Of a DNA stretch of 64,000 nucleotides, positions 8,270 through 17,470 are shown in pieces. The stretch covers positions 186,001 to 250,000 of the forward strand of contig JADJLZ010000001.1 in NCBI GenBank assembly GCA_016709875.1, given 5' to 3'. The notes under the pieces are model-generated. The model had not been told where the DNA came from and searched no databases. It saw only the letters and a list, made by a program, of their open reading frames with translations. The stretch's first letter is position 1. Each line of letters begins with the position of its first letter. The DNA is from Planctomycetota bacterium. GTDB lineage: Bacteria; Planctomycetota; UBA1135; GCA-002686595. A program made the translations under genes and the position numbers.

Positions 8270-11050
8270 ATGCTCGGACTCGTCTTGGTACTCGCGCTGT
8301 GTGCGGCGCCGCTGCAGCAAAAGGCAGAGGAGCAGTACGCCTACGTCGCCGCGCTCGCGCAAAAGGGCCTGAACGAACAGCTCGCGCGCGAGGCGCAGGG
8401 CTTCCTGCGCGCCTACCCGGAGCACCCCAAGGCCGACACGGTGCGCTACCGCCTGGGCTGTGCGCTCTTCGAACTGCAGCGCGAGCGCGACGCTGCGCCC
8501 GTGTTCCAGGAGCTCGCGCGCCGCGCGGACTTCGAATTCGCCGCCGAAGTGCAGTTCCGCCTGGGCCAGTGCCTGCTCGGGAGCGGCGAGCGCGAGGCGG
8601 CCGAGCAGGCGCTCGCGCGCGTGCTCGCCGCGCGCAAGGAGTACCTCGCGGCGCCGACGTTGGCGCTCCTCGCGCAGTCCGAGCTCGCGCGCAAGGACCA
8701 CGAGCACGCGCTGGAGCACTTCGAGAAGCTCCTCGCGCGCAAGGACGTCGGCGACTACGCCGCCGACGCGCGCTGCGGCCGCGCCTGGTGTCTGAAAGGC
8801 CTGGGGCGCGCCAGCGAGGCCGCGCAGGCCGCGCGCGCGGCGCTCGCCTCCGCCCCGCCCGCGCGCGCGGGCGAGATGAGCTTCCTGCTCGGCGAGAGCC
8901 TGCTCGACGCGCACGACGCACAGGGCGCACTCGAGGCCTTCTCGAACGTGCGCGAGGGCAGCTACGCCGACGCGGCGCTGCGCGGCTCGGGCTTCGCGCA
9001 CGTCGAGCTCGGCGATTCGCAGGGCGCCGCGAAGGATTTCGGCGCGCTGCTCGAGCGCTTCCCGAAGAGCCCGCTGCGCGCCGAATGCGCGCTGCAGCGC
9101 GGCGTGGCGCTCTTGCGCGCGGGCGATGCGCCGGCCGCCGTGCAGGCCTTCTCCTCCCCCGATTGCGCCGCAGACGCGGATACGCTCGCCTGGCGCGCGC
9201 GCGCGCAGGACGCGGCCGGGGACAAGCAGGCCGCACTGAGCAGCGTCGAGCGCGCGCTCGCCCTGCATCCGTCCGCGGAGCGCGAACAGGCTCTGGCGCT
9301 GCAGCGCGCCGAATTGCTCGCCGCCCTCGGCCGGGGTGCAGAGGCGCAGCGCATCTGGGAAAGGGTGGGCGACGACCGCGCGCTGCTCGCGGCCAGCGTC
9401 GCGGCGCTCTCGGCCAAGCACTTCACAGAGGCCGCCGATCTGGCCGGCCGCATGCTCGAGCGCTTCCCCCAGAGCCAGCTCGCGACCCAGGCGCGCCTCG
9501 CGCGGGCGGAGGGCTGCTATGGCGCGGGCCAATGGAAGGAGGCCGAGGCGGCCTTCGCCTCGGCCGCGCAGTCCGATACCGATCCCGCGCGCGCCCTGCG
9601 CGCGCGCTCGCGCGGGGCCTGGTGCGCCTACCAGTCCGGCGAGTTCGCGCGCGCCGCGCAGGCCTTCGACACGCTCGCGCAGGGCAAGGGCGAAGCGCCC
9701 GAGATCGAAGAGGCCTGCTTCATGGCCGCTCGCGCGCGCGAGGACGCGGGCGACGCCGCCGCCGCGCAGGGCTACGAGCGCTACGGAAAGCGCTTTCCGC
9801 GCGGCGCGCACGCCGAGGAGGCCAGCCTGCGCGGAGTGCTGCTCGCGCCGGCCGGCACGCGCTGCGAACGGCTCGCCGCACTCGAAGGACACTTCGGCGA
9901 GGGCGCACTCGCCGCGCGCGTGCACTACGAGCGCGCCTGGTGCCTGTACCAGGCCAAGCAGTACGCGGACTCCGCGCGCGAACTCGAAACCGTGCTCGGC
10001 AACTCCGCTTCGGGCGCGCCGCTCGAACAGGCCGGACGCGAGCTCGCCGTGTGGTGTGCGCTGCAGCAGGGCGACCTCGAGCACGCGCTCGCGGGCTGGA
10101 GGGAGCTCGCGCGCACGGGCCTCGACGAAGAGCGCGCCGGCACGCTCGTCTCCGCGCTCGCGGCGGCGCTCTCGAAATCCAAGCGCGAGGCGGACGCGCG
10201 CGCGGTCGTCAGCGAATTCGGGAAGTCCGCGCGCACACCGGCCGGCCGCGCGCGCGCCGCCTTCGAGCGCGCCGAACTCTCCGACCCCGCGCACGCGCTC
10301 GAGCTCTACGACGCCGCCGCGCAGGAGGCCTCCTCCCCCATCGCCGACCGCGCGCTCTACAAGGCCGGCTTCGCGCGCCTCTCCGCGGGCGACAGCGCAG
10401 GCGCGCAGCGCTGCTTCCAGAAGCTCGTCGACGAGCACGCGCAGAGCGAGTTCTTCCACGAGTCGCTGTTCCTGCTCGGCGAGGCGCAGTTCCGCGAGGG
10501 CCAGTTCGAAAAGGCCGCCGCGAACCTCGAGCGCGTGCGCCGCGAAGCGCCGCGCCATCCGCTGCTGCCCAAGGTGCTCTTCCGTCTCGGCCTCGCGCAG
10601 GGCGAGCTCGGACGCTGGAAGGAATCCGCCGAGGTGCTCGGCGCGCTGCTGCGCGCGAACCCGGACTTCGCGAACCAGGCCGAGGCCGAACTCGGCCGCG
10701 GGCGCGCGCTGGGCGAACTGGGCGACGCTCGCGGCGCGCGCGTGTGCTTCGAACGCGTGCTCGCGCTCGACCAGGGCGTGCTCTCCGCGCGCGCACACCT
10801 CGAGCTCGGCCGGCTGGACTACTCCGCGAGCGACCTCGACGGCGCGCTGGCCGAGTTCCTCAAGGTCGCCGTGCTGTACGCGGCCGACGAGGAGGTCGCC
10901 GAGGCGCTCGTGCTCGCCGGACGCGTGCTCGAGGACCAGAAGCAGCCCGACAAGGCGCTCGAGCAGTACCGCGAGGTGCTCGCCAAGCACGGCCAGGCCC
11001 GCTACGCCGGCGAAGCGCGCAAGCGCCTCGACGCGCTCGGATCCCGCTAG
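8270..11050 (+). CDS. large exported TPR-repeat protein of the ExbBD operon
   Basis: A 926-residue protein preceded by a good ribosome site (GGAGGAACGGGGG) and starting with a short signal-like segment (MLGLVLVLALCAAPLQQ). The rest is helical repeats of 34-38 residues with tetratricopeptide spacing (for example 'ADTVRYRLGCALFELQRER', 'AEVQFRLGQCLLGSGERE' and 'AEALVLAGRVLEDQKQPDK'). More than twenty copies probably form one long solenoid. It ends 24 bases before the ExbB/TolQ gene. Periplasmic TPR proteins encoded next to TolQ/TolR homologues act as scaffolds in several bacteria (YbgF/CpoB in the Tol system, Agl/Glt proteins in myxobacteria). A scaffold or peptidoglycan-side role here is inference. 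Confidence 0.8.
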   Translation: MLGLVLVLALCAAPLQQKAEEQYAYVAALAQKGLNEQLAREAQGFLRAYPEHPKADTVRYRLGCALFELQRERDAAPVFQELARRADFEFAAEVQFRLGQCLLGSGEREAAEQALARVLAARKEYLAAPTLALLAQSELARKDHEHALEHFEKLLARKDVGDYAADARCGRAWCLKGLGRASEAAQAARAALASAPPARAGEMSFLLGESLLDAHDAQGALEAFSNVREGSYADAALRGSGFAHVELGDSQGAAKDFGALLERFPKSPLRAECALQRGVALLRAGDAPAAVQAFSSPDCAADADTLAWRARAQDAAGDKQAALSSVERALALHPSAEREQALALQRAELLAALGRGAEAQRIWERVGDDRALLAASVAALSAKHFTEAADLAGRMLERFPQSQLATQARLARAEGCYGAGQWKEAEAAFASAAQSDTDPARALRARSRGAWCAYQSGEFARAAQAFDTLAQGKGEAPEIEEACFMAARAREDAGDAAAAQGYERYGKRFPRGAHAEEASLRGVLLAPAGTRCERLAALEGHFGEGALAARVHYERAWCLYQAKQYADSARELETVLGNSASGAPLEQAGRELAVWCALQQGDLEHALAGWRELARTGLDEERAGTLVSALAAALSKSKREADARAVVSEFGKSARTPAGRARAAFERAELSDPAHALELYDAAAQEASSPIADRALYKAGFARLSAGDSAGAQRCFQKLVDEHAQSEFFHESLFLLGEAQFREGQFEKAAANLERVRREAPRHPLLPKVLFRLGLAQGELGRWKESAEVLGALLRANPDFANQAEAELGRGRALGELGDARGARVCFERVLALDQGVLSARAHLELGRLDYSASDLDGALAEFLKVAVLYAADEEVAEALVLAGRVLEDQKQPDKALEQYREVLAKHGQARYAGEARKRLDALGSR

Positions 11051-11074
11051 AAAACCGCCACAGGAGGAACATCG

Positions 11075-11743
11075 ATGAATCCCGTCCAGGCCGCCCACGG
11101 CGGCGCCATGCCTTCGCTCTGGGAACTGATCGCGAGCGGCGGACCGCTGATGTGGCCGCTGGGTCTGTGCTCGGTGATCGCGCTCGCCTTCGTGGTCGAG
11201 CGCGCGCTGCGCCTGCGCCGCGCGGCGCTGGGCACCGAGCTCTCGGGCAAGCGCATCGTCGACACGCTGCGCAGTTCGGGCACGGCCGCGGCGCTCGAAC
11301 TCGCGCGCGCGGAGCGCACCCCGCAGGCGCGCGTCGTGACCGCCACGCTCGAGCAGGCCAGCGCCTCGCCCAGCGAGCGCGAGAAGCGCGTCGAGGACCT
11401 CGCCGCGCTCGAGACCAAGCGCCTCTCGGGCAACCTGCGCCCGCTGATGATCGTCTACGTCGTCGCGCCGCTCCTGGGTCTGCTCGGAACCGTGTGGGGC
11501 CTGATCGAGGCCTTCGCGACCGTGGCGACCAAGAACGCGCTCGGCCGGCCCGAACTGCTCGCCGCGGGCGTCTACCAGGCGCTGGTGACGACGGCCGCCG
11601 GCCTGGCGATCGCGATCCCCGCGGTGGTCGCCTACTACCACTTCAAGGGCCGCATCGAGAACTTCGCGCGCGGCCTCGAACAACTCTACGGCGAGATCGA
11701 TCCGCTGCTCGTGCCGCGCGAGGTGCCCCGTGCGAGTGCGTGA
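11075..11743 (+). CDS. MotA/TolQ/ExbB-type proton channel subunit
   Basis: A 222-residue inner-membrane protein with three transmembrane helices (about 24-44, 123-147 and 170-190). The family signatures APLLGLLGTVWGLIEAF (131-147) and ALVTTAAGLAIAIPAVV (169-185) line the proton path in TolQ/ExbB. An AGGAGG ribosome site precedes the ATG. The gene overlaps the ExbD gene by 14 bases. Together the two should form the proton-driven stator that powers the composite protein encoded immediately downstream. Length and topology are normal for the family. Confidence 0.9.
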   Translation: MNPVQAAHGGAMPSLWELIASGGPLMWPLGLCSVIALAFVVERALRLRRAALGTELSGKRIVDTLRSSGTAAALELARAERTPQARVVTATLEQASASPSEREKRVEDLAALETKRLSGNLRPLMIVYVVAPLLGLLGTVWGLIEAFATVATKNALGRPELLAAGVYQALVTTAAGLAIAIPAVVAYYHFKGRIENFARGLEQLYGEIDPLLVPREVPRASA

Positions 11744-12143
11744 CGACGACTCGATGCCCGATCCGGAGTTCAGCATGGCTCCGCTGATCGACGTCGTGTT
11801 CCAGATGCTGGTCTTCTTCCTGGTCGCTTCGAGCTGGGGGGCGCAGGAAAAGCAGCTCGAGCTCGAGCTCCCGAGCGCGCAGTCGGCGAGCGCGCCGGCA
11901 GAGCCCCTGGACGAGCTCGTGATCGACGTGCGCCGCGACGACAGCCTCGTGCTGCGCGGCCACGAGCTCGAGCGCTCGGCGCTCGAGGGCGAGCTCAGCA
12001 CGCTGGCGCGCGCGAACCCGCGCCTGCCGGTGACGATCCGCGGCGACCGCCTCGTGCACCACGAGGACATCGTCGCGGTGATGGACGCCTGCGGCATCGC
12101 GGGACTCACGAACCTGGCGATCGGCACGCTGGACACGCACTGA
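11730..12143 (+). CDS. ExbD/TolR-type biopolymer transport subunit
   Basis: A 137-residue protein with one N-terminal transmembrane helix. MAPLIDVVFQMLVFFLVAS contains the conserved protonatable aspartate (D21 counted from the GTG start). A periplasmic domain follows with the usual 'LVIDVRRDDSLVLRG' and 'PVTIRGDRLVHHEDIVAVMD' strands. The start could be the GTG at 11730, a GTG at 11736 or the ATG at 11754; all overlap or nearly abut the ExbB gene. It pairs with ExbB to couple proton flow to a TonB-like partner, here most likely the 1139-residue protein starting 11 bases after its stop. Confidence 0.9.
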   Translation: MRVRDDDSMPDPEFSMAPLIDVVFQMLVFFLVASSWGAQEKQLELELPSAQSASAPAEPLDELVIDVRRDDSLVLRGHELERSALEGELSTLARANPRLPVTIRGDRLVHHEDIVAVMDACGIAGLTNLAIGTLDTH

Positions 12144-12154
12144 GGAGCACGAGG

Positions 12155-15100
12155 ATGGCACGCGTAGGCAGCAAGGAGATCGTGATCGTGGCCTCGCTGC
12201 TCGCGGCCGCGGGCTACGTCGCCGTGCAGCGCGTGCGCTCCGACGCGCAGGGCGCCGGCCGACTCGGCGACGGCCGAGCCGTGCTGGCAGCGCTCGACGA
12301 GCCGCTCGTGCGCCACGCGCTGTGGGAGGCGCCGGTCGAGCTCGCGCCGGCGCTCGAGGCCGCGGGCGGCGAGTCGCGCCCCGCGCTCTCGCCCGACGGT
12401 CGCTTCCTGGTCTTCGCGAGCGGCGCGCGCGGCTCCGACGCGAACCTCTTCGTCTGCACGCTCGCGGGCGGTCTGCCCGGTGCCGCACGGCCGCTCGCCG
12501 CGCTCGACACGAGCGCCGACGAGCTCGCGCCGGCGTTCTCGGGCGAGTACCTCTACTTCGCCTCCGACCGCCCGGGCGGCGCCGGCGGTCTGGACCTGTA
12601 CCGCGCGCGCTTCGAGAACGGTCGCGCGGGCGAACCCGAACGCCTCGACGAAGCTCTGCAGTCCCCCGCCGACGACACCGACCCCGCGCCGACGCGCGAC
12701 GACGGCACGCTCGTCTTCGCGCGCGTCGACGGTCGGCGCAGCGCGCTCTTCGAGGGCCATCCCGGCTCGAGTGAAACCGCGCCGCGCCTCGAACTCCCGG
12801 GCGCGCCCGCCGACGCGCGCGAACCCGCGCTCTCGGCCGACGGACGCGTGCTCTGGTTCCGCGCCGCGCAAGGCACGAGCAGCGCGCTCTGGCGCGCGCT
12901 CTGGCTGCGCGAGAGCTGGCAGCCCGCGCGCTGCGTCGACGAACTCGACAGCCCGGCCGACGAGGGCGGACCGTGCCTGGCCGCGAACGGTTTCGAGCTC
13001 ACTTTTACGCGCGCGCAGGCGGGCGCCGCGCCGCACCTGTGGCACGCGCGTTCGCGCGAGGTCTACGTGCTGCCCGGGCGGCCCTGGACCTGGATGGACA
13101 GCGCCGTCGTCGCTTCGCTGCTCGCGCTGGCGCTGATGGCGCTGCTCGCGCGGCGCTGGCCCGCGCTCGAACTGATCTACAAGTGCCTGCTGATCTCGGT
13201 GCTGCTGCACTTGCTGCTGCTGTTCCTGATGCAGTACCTGTTCCTGGGCGGCAATGAGATGCCCGCGCACGGCAGCGACACGCACCGCGTGCGCTTCGTG
13301 CCCAGCGCGCGCGCGCAGCCGGTCGCGGAGCGCGGTCCCGCGGCGGAGCACGTCGAGCTCGCGAGCCTCGCCTCGCCGGCGCTGCCCGGCGCGCTCGAGG
13401 CGCTGGTGCGGACGCCCGCGAGCGAGCCCGCGAGCGCGCCCGAACGCGGAACGCTCGAGCGCGAGGCGGTCGAGGCTCCGAGTCCGTCCGTGGCGCTCGC
13501 GGAACCGCGCGAGGAGTTGCGCACGCGCACGGGCCAGGCGCCCGCGCTGCCGCTCGAGGCGCGCACGGCGGCGAGCGAGGCCGCGCGGGCGGCGCTCGCC
13601 CCCTCGCAGACGGCCTCCTCCTCGCTCGAGGGACCGGCGCTCGCCCTTCCGGCTGCGCACGAGGAGACGGCCCCGGGACGCAGCGCGGACCGCGCGGCGC
13701 CGAGCGCCCCGGCGAGCGCCGCGCACGTCGCGCTGGCCGCACCGCGCGAGGGTGCACAGAACACGCGCAAGGGCTCCGCGCCCGCGCTCGCGATCGAGGC
13801 CGACGCTCCGCGCGGTGCGGACGCTCCCGCGCATCCCGAGCTCGCCAGCGGCGGCACTTCCTCGTCCGCGCTCGAAGGCGTCGCACTCCAGGCGCCGGGC
13901 AGCGAAGCGCCGTCCGCGCCCACGCGCGCCGACGTCCGGGCTGCTGCGTCGAACGCCACGCCGCGCGCGGAGGTCGCGCTCGCCGCACCGAGCGTCGAAC
14001 GCCCGCAGCACGACGCAGCACCCGCGCCCGGCCTCGGGCTCCAGAGCGCTGCTCCCGCATCCCCGTCCGGGCCCGAGCGCCCCTCGCTCTCTTCGGCCAG
14101 TGCGACCGCGCGCGAGGGCGCGAGCGAGCCCGGACCCTGGCACTTCGGCTCGCCCGCGCACGAGGAGAGCCCCGCGGCGCCCGCGCGGACGGCGGCAGCT
14201 CCCGCGGCGCCGATCGCGAGCGCCCCGCTGCCGTCGGTCGCGCTCGCGCAACCGAGCGGCGAGCACGCTCCCGCGCGAGCGCAGTCCGCGCCGGAATTCG
14301 AGCTCGGCTCGGCCGCGAGTCCGCGAACAGCGCTGGAGGGACCTGCGCGGCCCGAGGTCGCACCCGCGCACGCGGACACGCCCCAGCCCGTGCTCGACTC
14401 GCTCGTCAAGCTGCCCGACACGCCGCGCGCGGATCCGGGTGCGGAGCGCAAGAGCTGGGACCACACGCCCTACGAGAACCGCGCGCCCGAGCAGAAGGCG
14501 CGCGCGCTGCAACTGCACGGCGGCGATGCACACACCGAGGAAGCGGTCGCGCGCGGCCTGGACTATCTCGCGCGCATCCAGCAGCGCGGCGGGAACTGGG
14601 GCCGGCTCGAGGGTTTCGACGAGAAGTACGGCCAGGTCGCGGTGGGCAAGACCGGCCTCGCGCTGCTCGCCTTCCTCGGCGCGGGCCACACGCAGGTCTC
14701 GGACACGAAGCACTCCGCGGTCGTCGCGCGCGCGGTCGACGCACTGCTCGCGCTGCAGGATCCCTCGAGCGGGCACTTCGGCACTTCGGACGCCTACAGC
14801 CACGGCATCGCGACCTACGCGCTGGCCGAGGACCTCGCCATGACCGGCGACGCGCGCGTGCGCGCTGCGCTCGAGCCCGCGCTGAAGCACATCCTCTCCG
14901 AGCAGAACACGAGCTCCGATCCGCGCCTCTTTGGCGGCTGGAGCTACTACTTCCCCGACGGCCACGTCTTCGACCGCTGGCCGCGCACGGCGATCAGCGC
15001 CTGGCAGGTGATGGCGCTCGAGTCCGCGCGCCTCTCGGGCCTCCGCGTGCCCGATGCGGCCTTCGAGGGCGCGCGGCGCTTCCTCGAGAACGCGCGCGAC

Positions 15101-15574
15101 GAGGCGGCGGGCAACTGGCGCTACAACCACGACCCGCAGCGCCTGCGCTCGGACTTCGCCACGCTGCCGGCCTCGACGCCCGCGGCGATGTTCGCGCTCT
15201 CGCTGCTCGGCGACGACCTCGCGAGCGCGGACTACGAGCGCGCACGCGCCTACGTGCTCGAGCGCGCGCCCGATGGTTACCGCTACTCGGGCGACGACGA
15301 CTTCGTGCTGCGCGGCGCGGGCAACCTGTACTTCTGGTACTACGGCACGCTGGCGCTGTTCCGCGCGGGCGGAGCGGACTGGAAGCGCTGGAACGAGGCC
15401 ATGAAACGCACGCTGCTGCCCGCGCAGGGCCGCGACGGGTCGTGGGAGCCGATCGAACCCTACGCGCGCTACGCCAAGGACTCCGCGTCGGACAAGAGCT
15501 ACACGAGCGCGATGTGCGTGCTCAGCCTCGAGGTCTACTACCGCTACTACCTGCCGCTCTTGCGCGTGCGCTGA
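12155..15574 (+). CDS. composite TolB/PD40 - TonB-like TM - squalene-cyclase-like barrel protein
   Basis: 1139 residues in four parts. (1) A TM helix at 9-24, then four PD40/TolB-like propeller repeats (74-290; for example ALSPDGRFLVFAS and YLYFASDRPGGAGGLDLY). (2) TM helices at about 315-333 and 338-365; the last carries S348-V-L-L-H352, matching the SxxxH motif by which TonB senses ExbB/ExbD. (3) A roughly 380-residue Ala/Pro/Ser/Glu-rich spacer (380-760), as expected for a periplasm-spanning arm. (4) An alpha/alpha-barrel of squalene-cyclase/prenyltransferase type (about 765-1139; 'AVARGLDYLARIQQ', 'YSHGIATYALAEDL', 'SYTSAMCVLSLEVYYRYYLP'). The DxDD catalytic motif of true cyclases is absent, so the barrel is probably a binding or structural module. 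Parts 2 and 3 mimic TonB and part 1 mimics TolB. The energised-transducer role is inference from motif and operon. Confidence 0.8.
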   Translation: MARVGSKEIVIVASLLAAAGYVAVQRVRSDAQGAGRLGDGRAVLAALDEPLVRHALWEAPVELAPALEAAGGESRPALSPDGRFLVFASGARGSDANLFVCTLAGGLPGAARPLAALDTSADELAPAFSGEYLYFASDRPGGAGGLDLYRARFENGRAGEPERLDEALQSPADDTDPAPTRDDGTLVFARVDGRRSALFEGHPGSSETAPRLELPGAPADAREPALSADGRVLWFRAAQGTSSALWRALWLRESWQPARCVDELDSPADEGGPCLAANGFELTFTRAQAGAAPHLWHARSREVYVLPGRPWTWMDSAVVASLLALALMALLARRWPALELIYKCLLISVLLHLLLLFLMQYLFLGGNEMPAHGSDTHRVRFVPSARAQPVAERGPAAEHVELASLASPALPGALEALVRTPASEPASAPERGTLEREAVEAPSPSVALAEPREELRTRTGQAPALPLEARTAASEAARAALAPSQTASSSLEGPALALPAAHEETAPGRSADRAAPSAPASAAHVALAAPREGAQNTRKGSAPALAIEADAPRGADAPAHPELASGGTSSSALEGVALQAPGSEAPSAPTRADVRAAASNATPRAEVALAAPSVERPQHDAAPAPGLGLQSAAPASPSGPERPSLSSASATAREGASEPGPWHFGSPAHEESPAAPARTAAAPAAPIASAPLPSVALAQPSGEHAPARAQSAPEFELGSAASPRTALEGPARPEVAPAHADTPQPVLDSLVKLPDTPRADPGAERKSWDHTPYENRAPEQKARALQLHGGDAHTEEAVARGLDYLARIQQRGGNWGRLEGFDEKYGQVAVGKTGLALLAFLGAGHTQVSDTKHSAVVARAVDALLALQDPSSGHFGTSDAYSHGIATYALAEDLAMTGDARVRAALEPALKHILSEQNTSSDPRLFGGWSYYFPDGHVFDRWPRTAISAWQVMALESARLSGLRVPDAAFEGARRFLENARDEAAGNWRYNHDPQRLRSDFATLPASTPAAMFALSLLGDDLASADYERARAYVLERAPDGYRYSGDDDFVLRGAGNLYFWYYGTLALFRAGGADWKRWNEAMKRTLLPAQGRDGSWEPIEPYARYAKDSASDKSYTSAMCVLSLEVYYRYYLPLLRVR

Positions 15575-16365
15575 ACCGCGCGGTCCGAGCCCGGGTTCAT
15601 CTCGCGCAGGAAGAGATACAGCTCGCGCAGCAGCACGCGCGCGTCCTCGAAGCGCTCGACCCCGATGCGCGCGCCGAAATCGCGCGCGGCCTCGACGTAC
15701 AGCCGACGACGCGCCTGCGGATCGAGGTCCGAGAGCAGCGCCGGCTCGCCGCGCGCGAGCAGGTGCCGCAGGTAGGCCAGGTCTGCGCGCGAGAAGCGCG
15801 AGGCGAGCGCGGGCACGAGCGGCAGGCTGCGCGAGGCGAGTCCCGACCAGCGCTCCCCGGGCCAAGGCTCGCGCAATTCGCCGCCGATGCGCCGCGGAAG
15901 ACGCACCACCATCGTGCCCGCGGCCAGATCGCCCAGGCGCTGCGAGAGCGGCGTCGCGGCGACCAGCACGATCCCCAGCGGCAGCGGGAGCAGCAGCAGC
16001 AGGTCGAGCAGCACGAATGCGCCGCGCAAGATCGACTGCAGCACCTGCACCGGACCGCCGTCGAGGCTGCGCACCTGCAGGCGCAGCGCGCGCTTTCCGG
16101 GCGTCTGGCCGCCCCAGAAAATCTCGAAGACGACGAAGTAGCCCACGATGAGGAGCAGCCAGCCGCCGACCACCAGGCCCATCAGGAACTTGGTCGAGCC
16201 CGTGGCGTCGAGCTGTCCCAGGAGCGCCAGCGCGAAGATCGCCACCCAGAGCGCGACAACCAGGATTCCCAGATCGATCGCGGCCGCGAGCGAGCGGCTG
16301 CCCGCCCCGGCGAGATCCTGCCGCAGCTCCACTCCTTCGGCCGTGCGCGTGATCCAGACTGCCAC
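15547..16365 (-). CDS. RDD-family membrane protein
   Basis: 272 residues from a GTG at 16365 (VAVWITRTAEGVELRQDLAG); longer in-frame starts would run into the divergent spoIIM gene. The RDD signature is present: 'AGAGSRSLAAAIDLGIL' in the first helix and 'FWGGQTPGKRALRLQV', the GxTxGKRxxxLRV block. There are four or five TM segments, then a soluble C-terminal region ending in a helical part. RDD proteins are often encoded beside SpoIIM, MoxR and DUF58 genes, as here. The gene is convergent with the composite protein gene and overlaps its 3' end by 28 bases. Molecular function unknown; some RDD proteins act as sodium/proton antiporters. Confidence 0.82.
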   Translation of the reverse strand: MAVWITRTAEGVELRQDLAGAGSRSLAAAIDLGILVVALWVAIFALALLGQLDATGSTKFLMGLVVGGWLLLIVGYFVVFEIFWGGQTPGKRALRLQVRSLDGGPVQVLQSILRGAFVLLDLLLLLPLPLGIVLVAATPLSQRLGDLAAGTMVVRLPRRIGGELREPWPGERWSGLASRSLPLVPALASRFSRADLAYLRHLLARGEPALLSDLDPQARRRLYVEAARDFGARIGVERFEDARVLLRELYLFLREMNPGSDRAVQRTRKSGR

Positions 16366-16438
16366 GCGCGCATGATCCCGGCCGCGGGCGCCGGGCGCAA
16401 GGAGAGGTCGTGGACAGCGCACGCGGGCGCCGAGCAGA

Positions 16439-17470
16439 ATGCGCGGCATGCAAGGCCAAGCCGCCGACCCGACGCAGGACGCGCTCGTGCGCCTCTCCAC
16501 GCTCGTCCAGCGCGCGCAGAGGTCCGGCTGGAGCTCGTTCTCCGACGAGGAGCTGGCCAGCTTCCCGCGCCTGTACCGCCGCGTCTCGACGCTCGTCGCC
16601 GAGGAAGAGACCGCCGGCCAGGACGAGCTGCTCCTGCGCCGCCGCCGCGCGCTGCTGCTCGAGGCGCACGCGCTCTACCGCCAGCGCACGAACGGGGCGC
16701 GCGGGTTCCTGCGCACGCTCGCGCGCCTGTACCTGATCGAGGTGCCGCGCACGGTGCGCGCGGAGTGGAAGCTCGTGGCGAGCTCCTTTGCGCTGATGTA
16801 CGGCCTGGCGATCGTCTCGGGTCTGCTCGTCCACCACGACCTGGAGCTGGCCTTCTCGCTCTGCTCACCGGACATGATCTCGCACGAGATCTCGCAACTG
16901 GCGCAGACCAGCGAGGGCCACCCCTTCCGCGGCAACTTCACCTTCGGCCTGGGCGAGTCGCCCGGCACGGCGGGCTGGATCATGGCGCACAACATGGGTG
17001 TGGGCCTGATGTTCTTCGGCGCGGGCCTCGTGCCGCCGCTGTTCCTGGTGCTCCTGTGCGTGAACGGGCTGATGCTCGGGAGCTACACCGCGGTCGCGAT
17101 GCACTGGGGCCAGGGCTGGTCGATCTCCTCGATCCTGTGGTGCCACGGCATGCTCGAGATCCAGGCGCTCCTGCTCGCAGGCGCCGGCGGGCTGGTGCTC
17201 GTGCGCGCCTGGATCGCGCCCGGCCCGTGGTCGCGGCGCCACGCGCTGACGCTCGAATCCAGGCGTGCGCTGCGCCTGCTCGCGCCGGTCTTTCCGATGC
17301 TGTTCTGCGCCGGAACGATCGAGGCCTTCGTCAGCCCGCACGCGCCGCTCGAAGTGCGCGTGGCGGTGGCGGCGGTGAGCCTGGTGCTGATGGTGCTCTG
17401 GTTCGGCTTCGGCGGCCGCGGCGCTCAGAACATCGAGTCGAGCACGAGCATCGATCCGGTCGGGCCGTAG
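16439..17470 (+). CDS. SpoIIM (DUF95)-family membrane protein
   Basis: 343 residues (the ATG at 16448 is an alternative start). A soluble helical N-terminus (about 1-105) is followed by five or six TM helices. The family features are a large loop after the first helix and the 'NNxxVxxxxFxxG'-like segment AHNMGVGLMFFGAGLVPP, then 'GWSISSILWCHGMLEIQALL'. SpoIIM helps peptidoglycan remodelling in sporulating Firmicutes. Non-sporulating bacteria carry it in MoxR/DUF58 clusters, where its role is unclear. The last 46 bases overlap the convergent exported gene at 17425. A second copy of its final 89 codons lies at 18757-19023. Confidence 0.85.
   Translation: MRGMQGQAADPTQDALVRLSTLVQRAQRSGWSSFSDEELASFPRLYRRVSTLVAEEETAGQDELLLRRRRALLLEAHALYRQRTNGARGFLRTLARLYLIEVPRTVRAEWKLVASSFALMYGLAIVSGLLVHHDLELAFSLCSPDMISHEISQLAQTSEGHPFRGNFTFGLGESPGTAGWIMAHNMGVGLMFFGAGLVPPLFLVLLCVNGLMLGSYTAVAMHWGQGWSISSILWCHGMLEIQALLLAGAGGLVLVRAWIAPGPWSRRHALTLESRRALRLLAPVFPMLFCAGTIEAFVSPHAPLEVRVAVAAVSLVLMVLWFGFGGRGAQNIESSTSIDPVGP

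Noticed and set aside
14448..15574. True squalene-hopene cyclase activity
   Set aside because: The barrel repeats are present but the catalytic DxDD motif is missing, and the domain is tethered behind a TonB-like arm, so an enzyme call is not supported.
8150..16837. A 2895-codon open frame on the minus strand
   Set aside because: It runs antisense to four well-supported genes (TPR, ExbB, ExbD, composite protein). The high GC content removes stop codons, and its translation has no recognisable domain. The same holds for other long antisense or shifted frames, for example 90-1973 and 3844-7170 on the plus strand.
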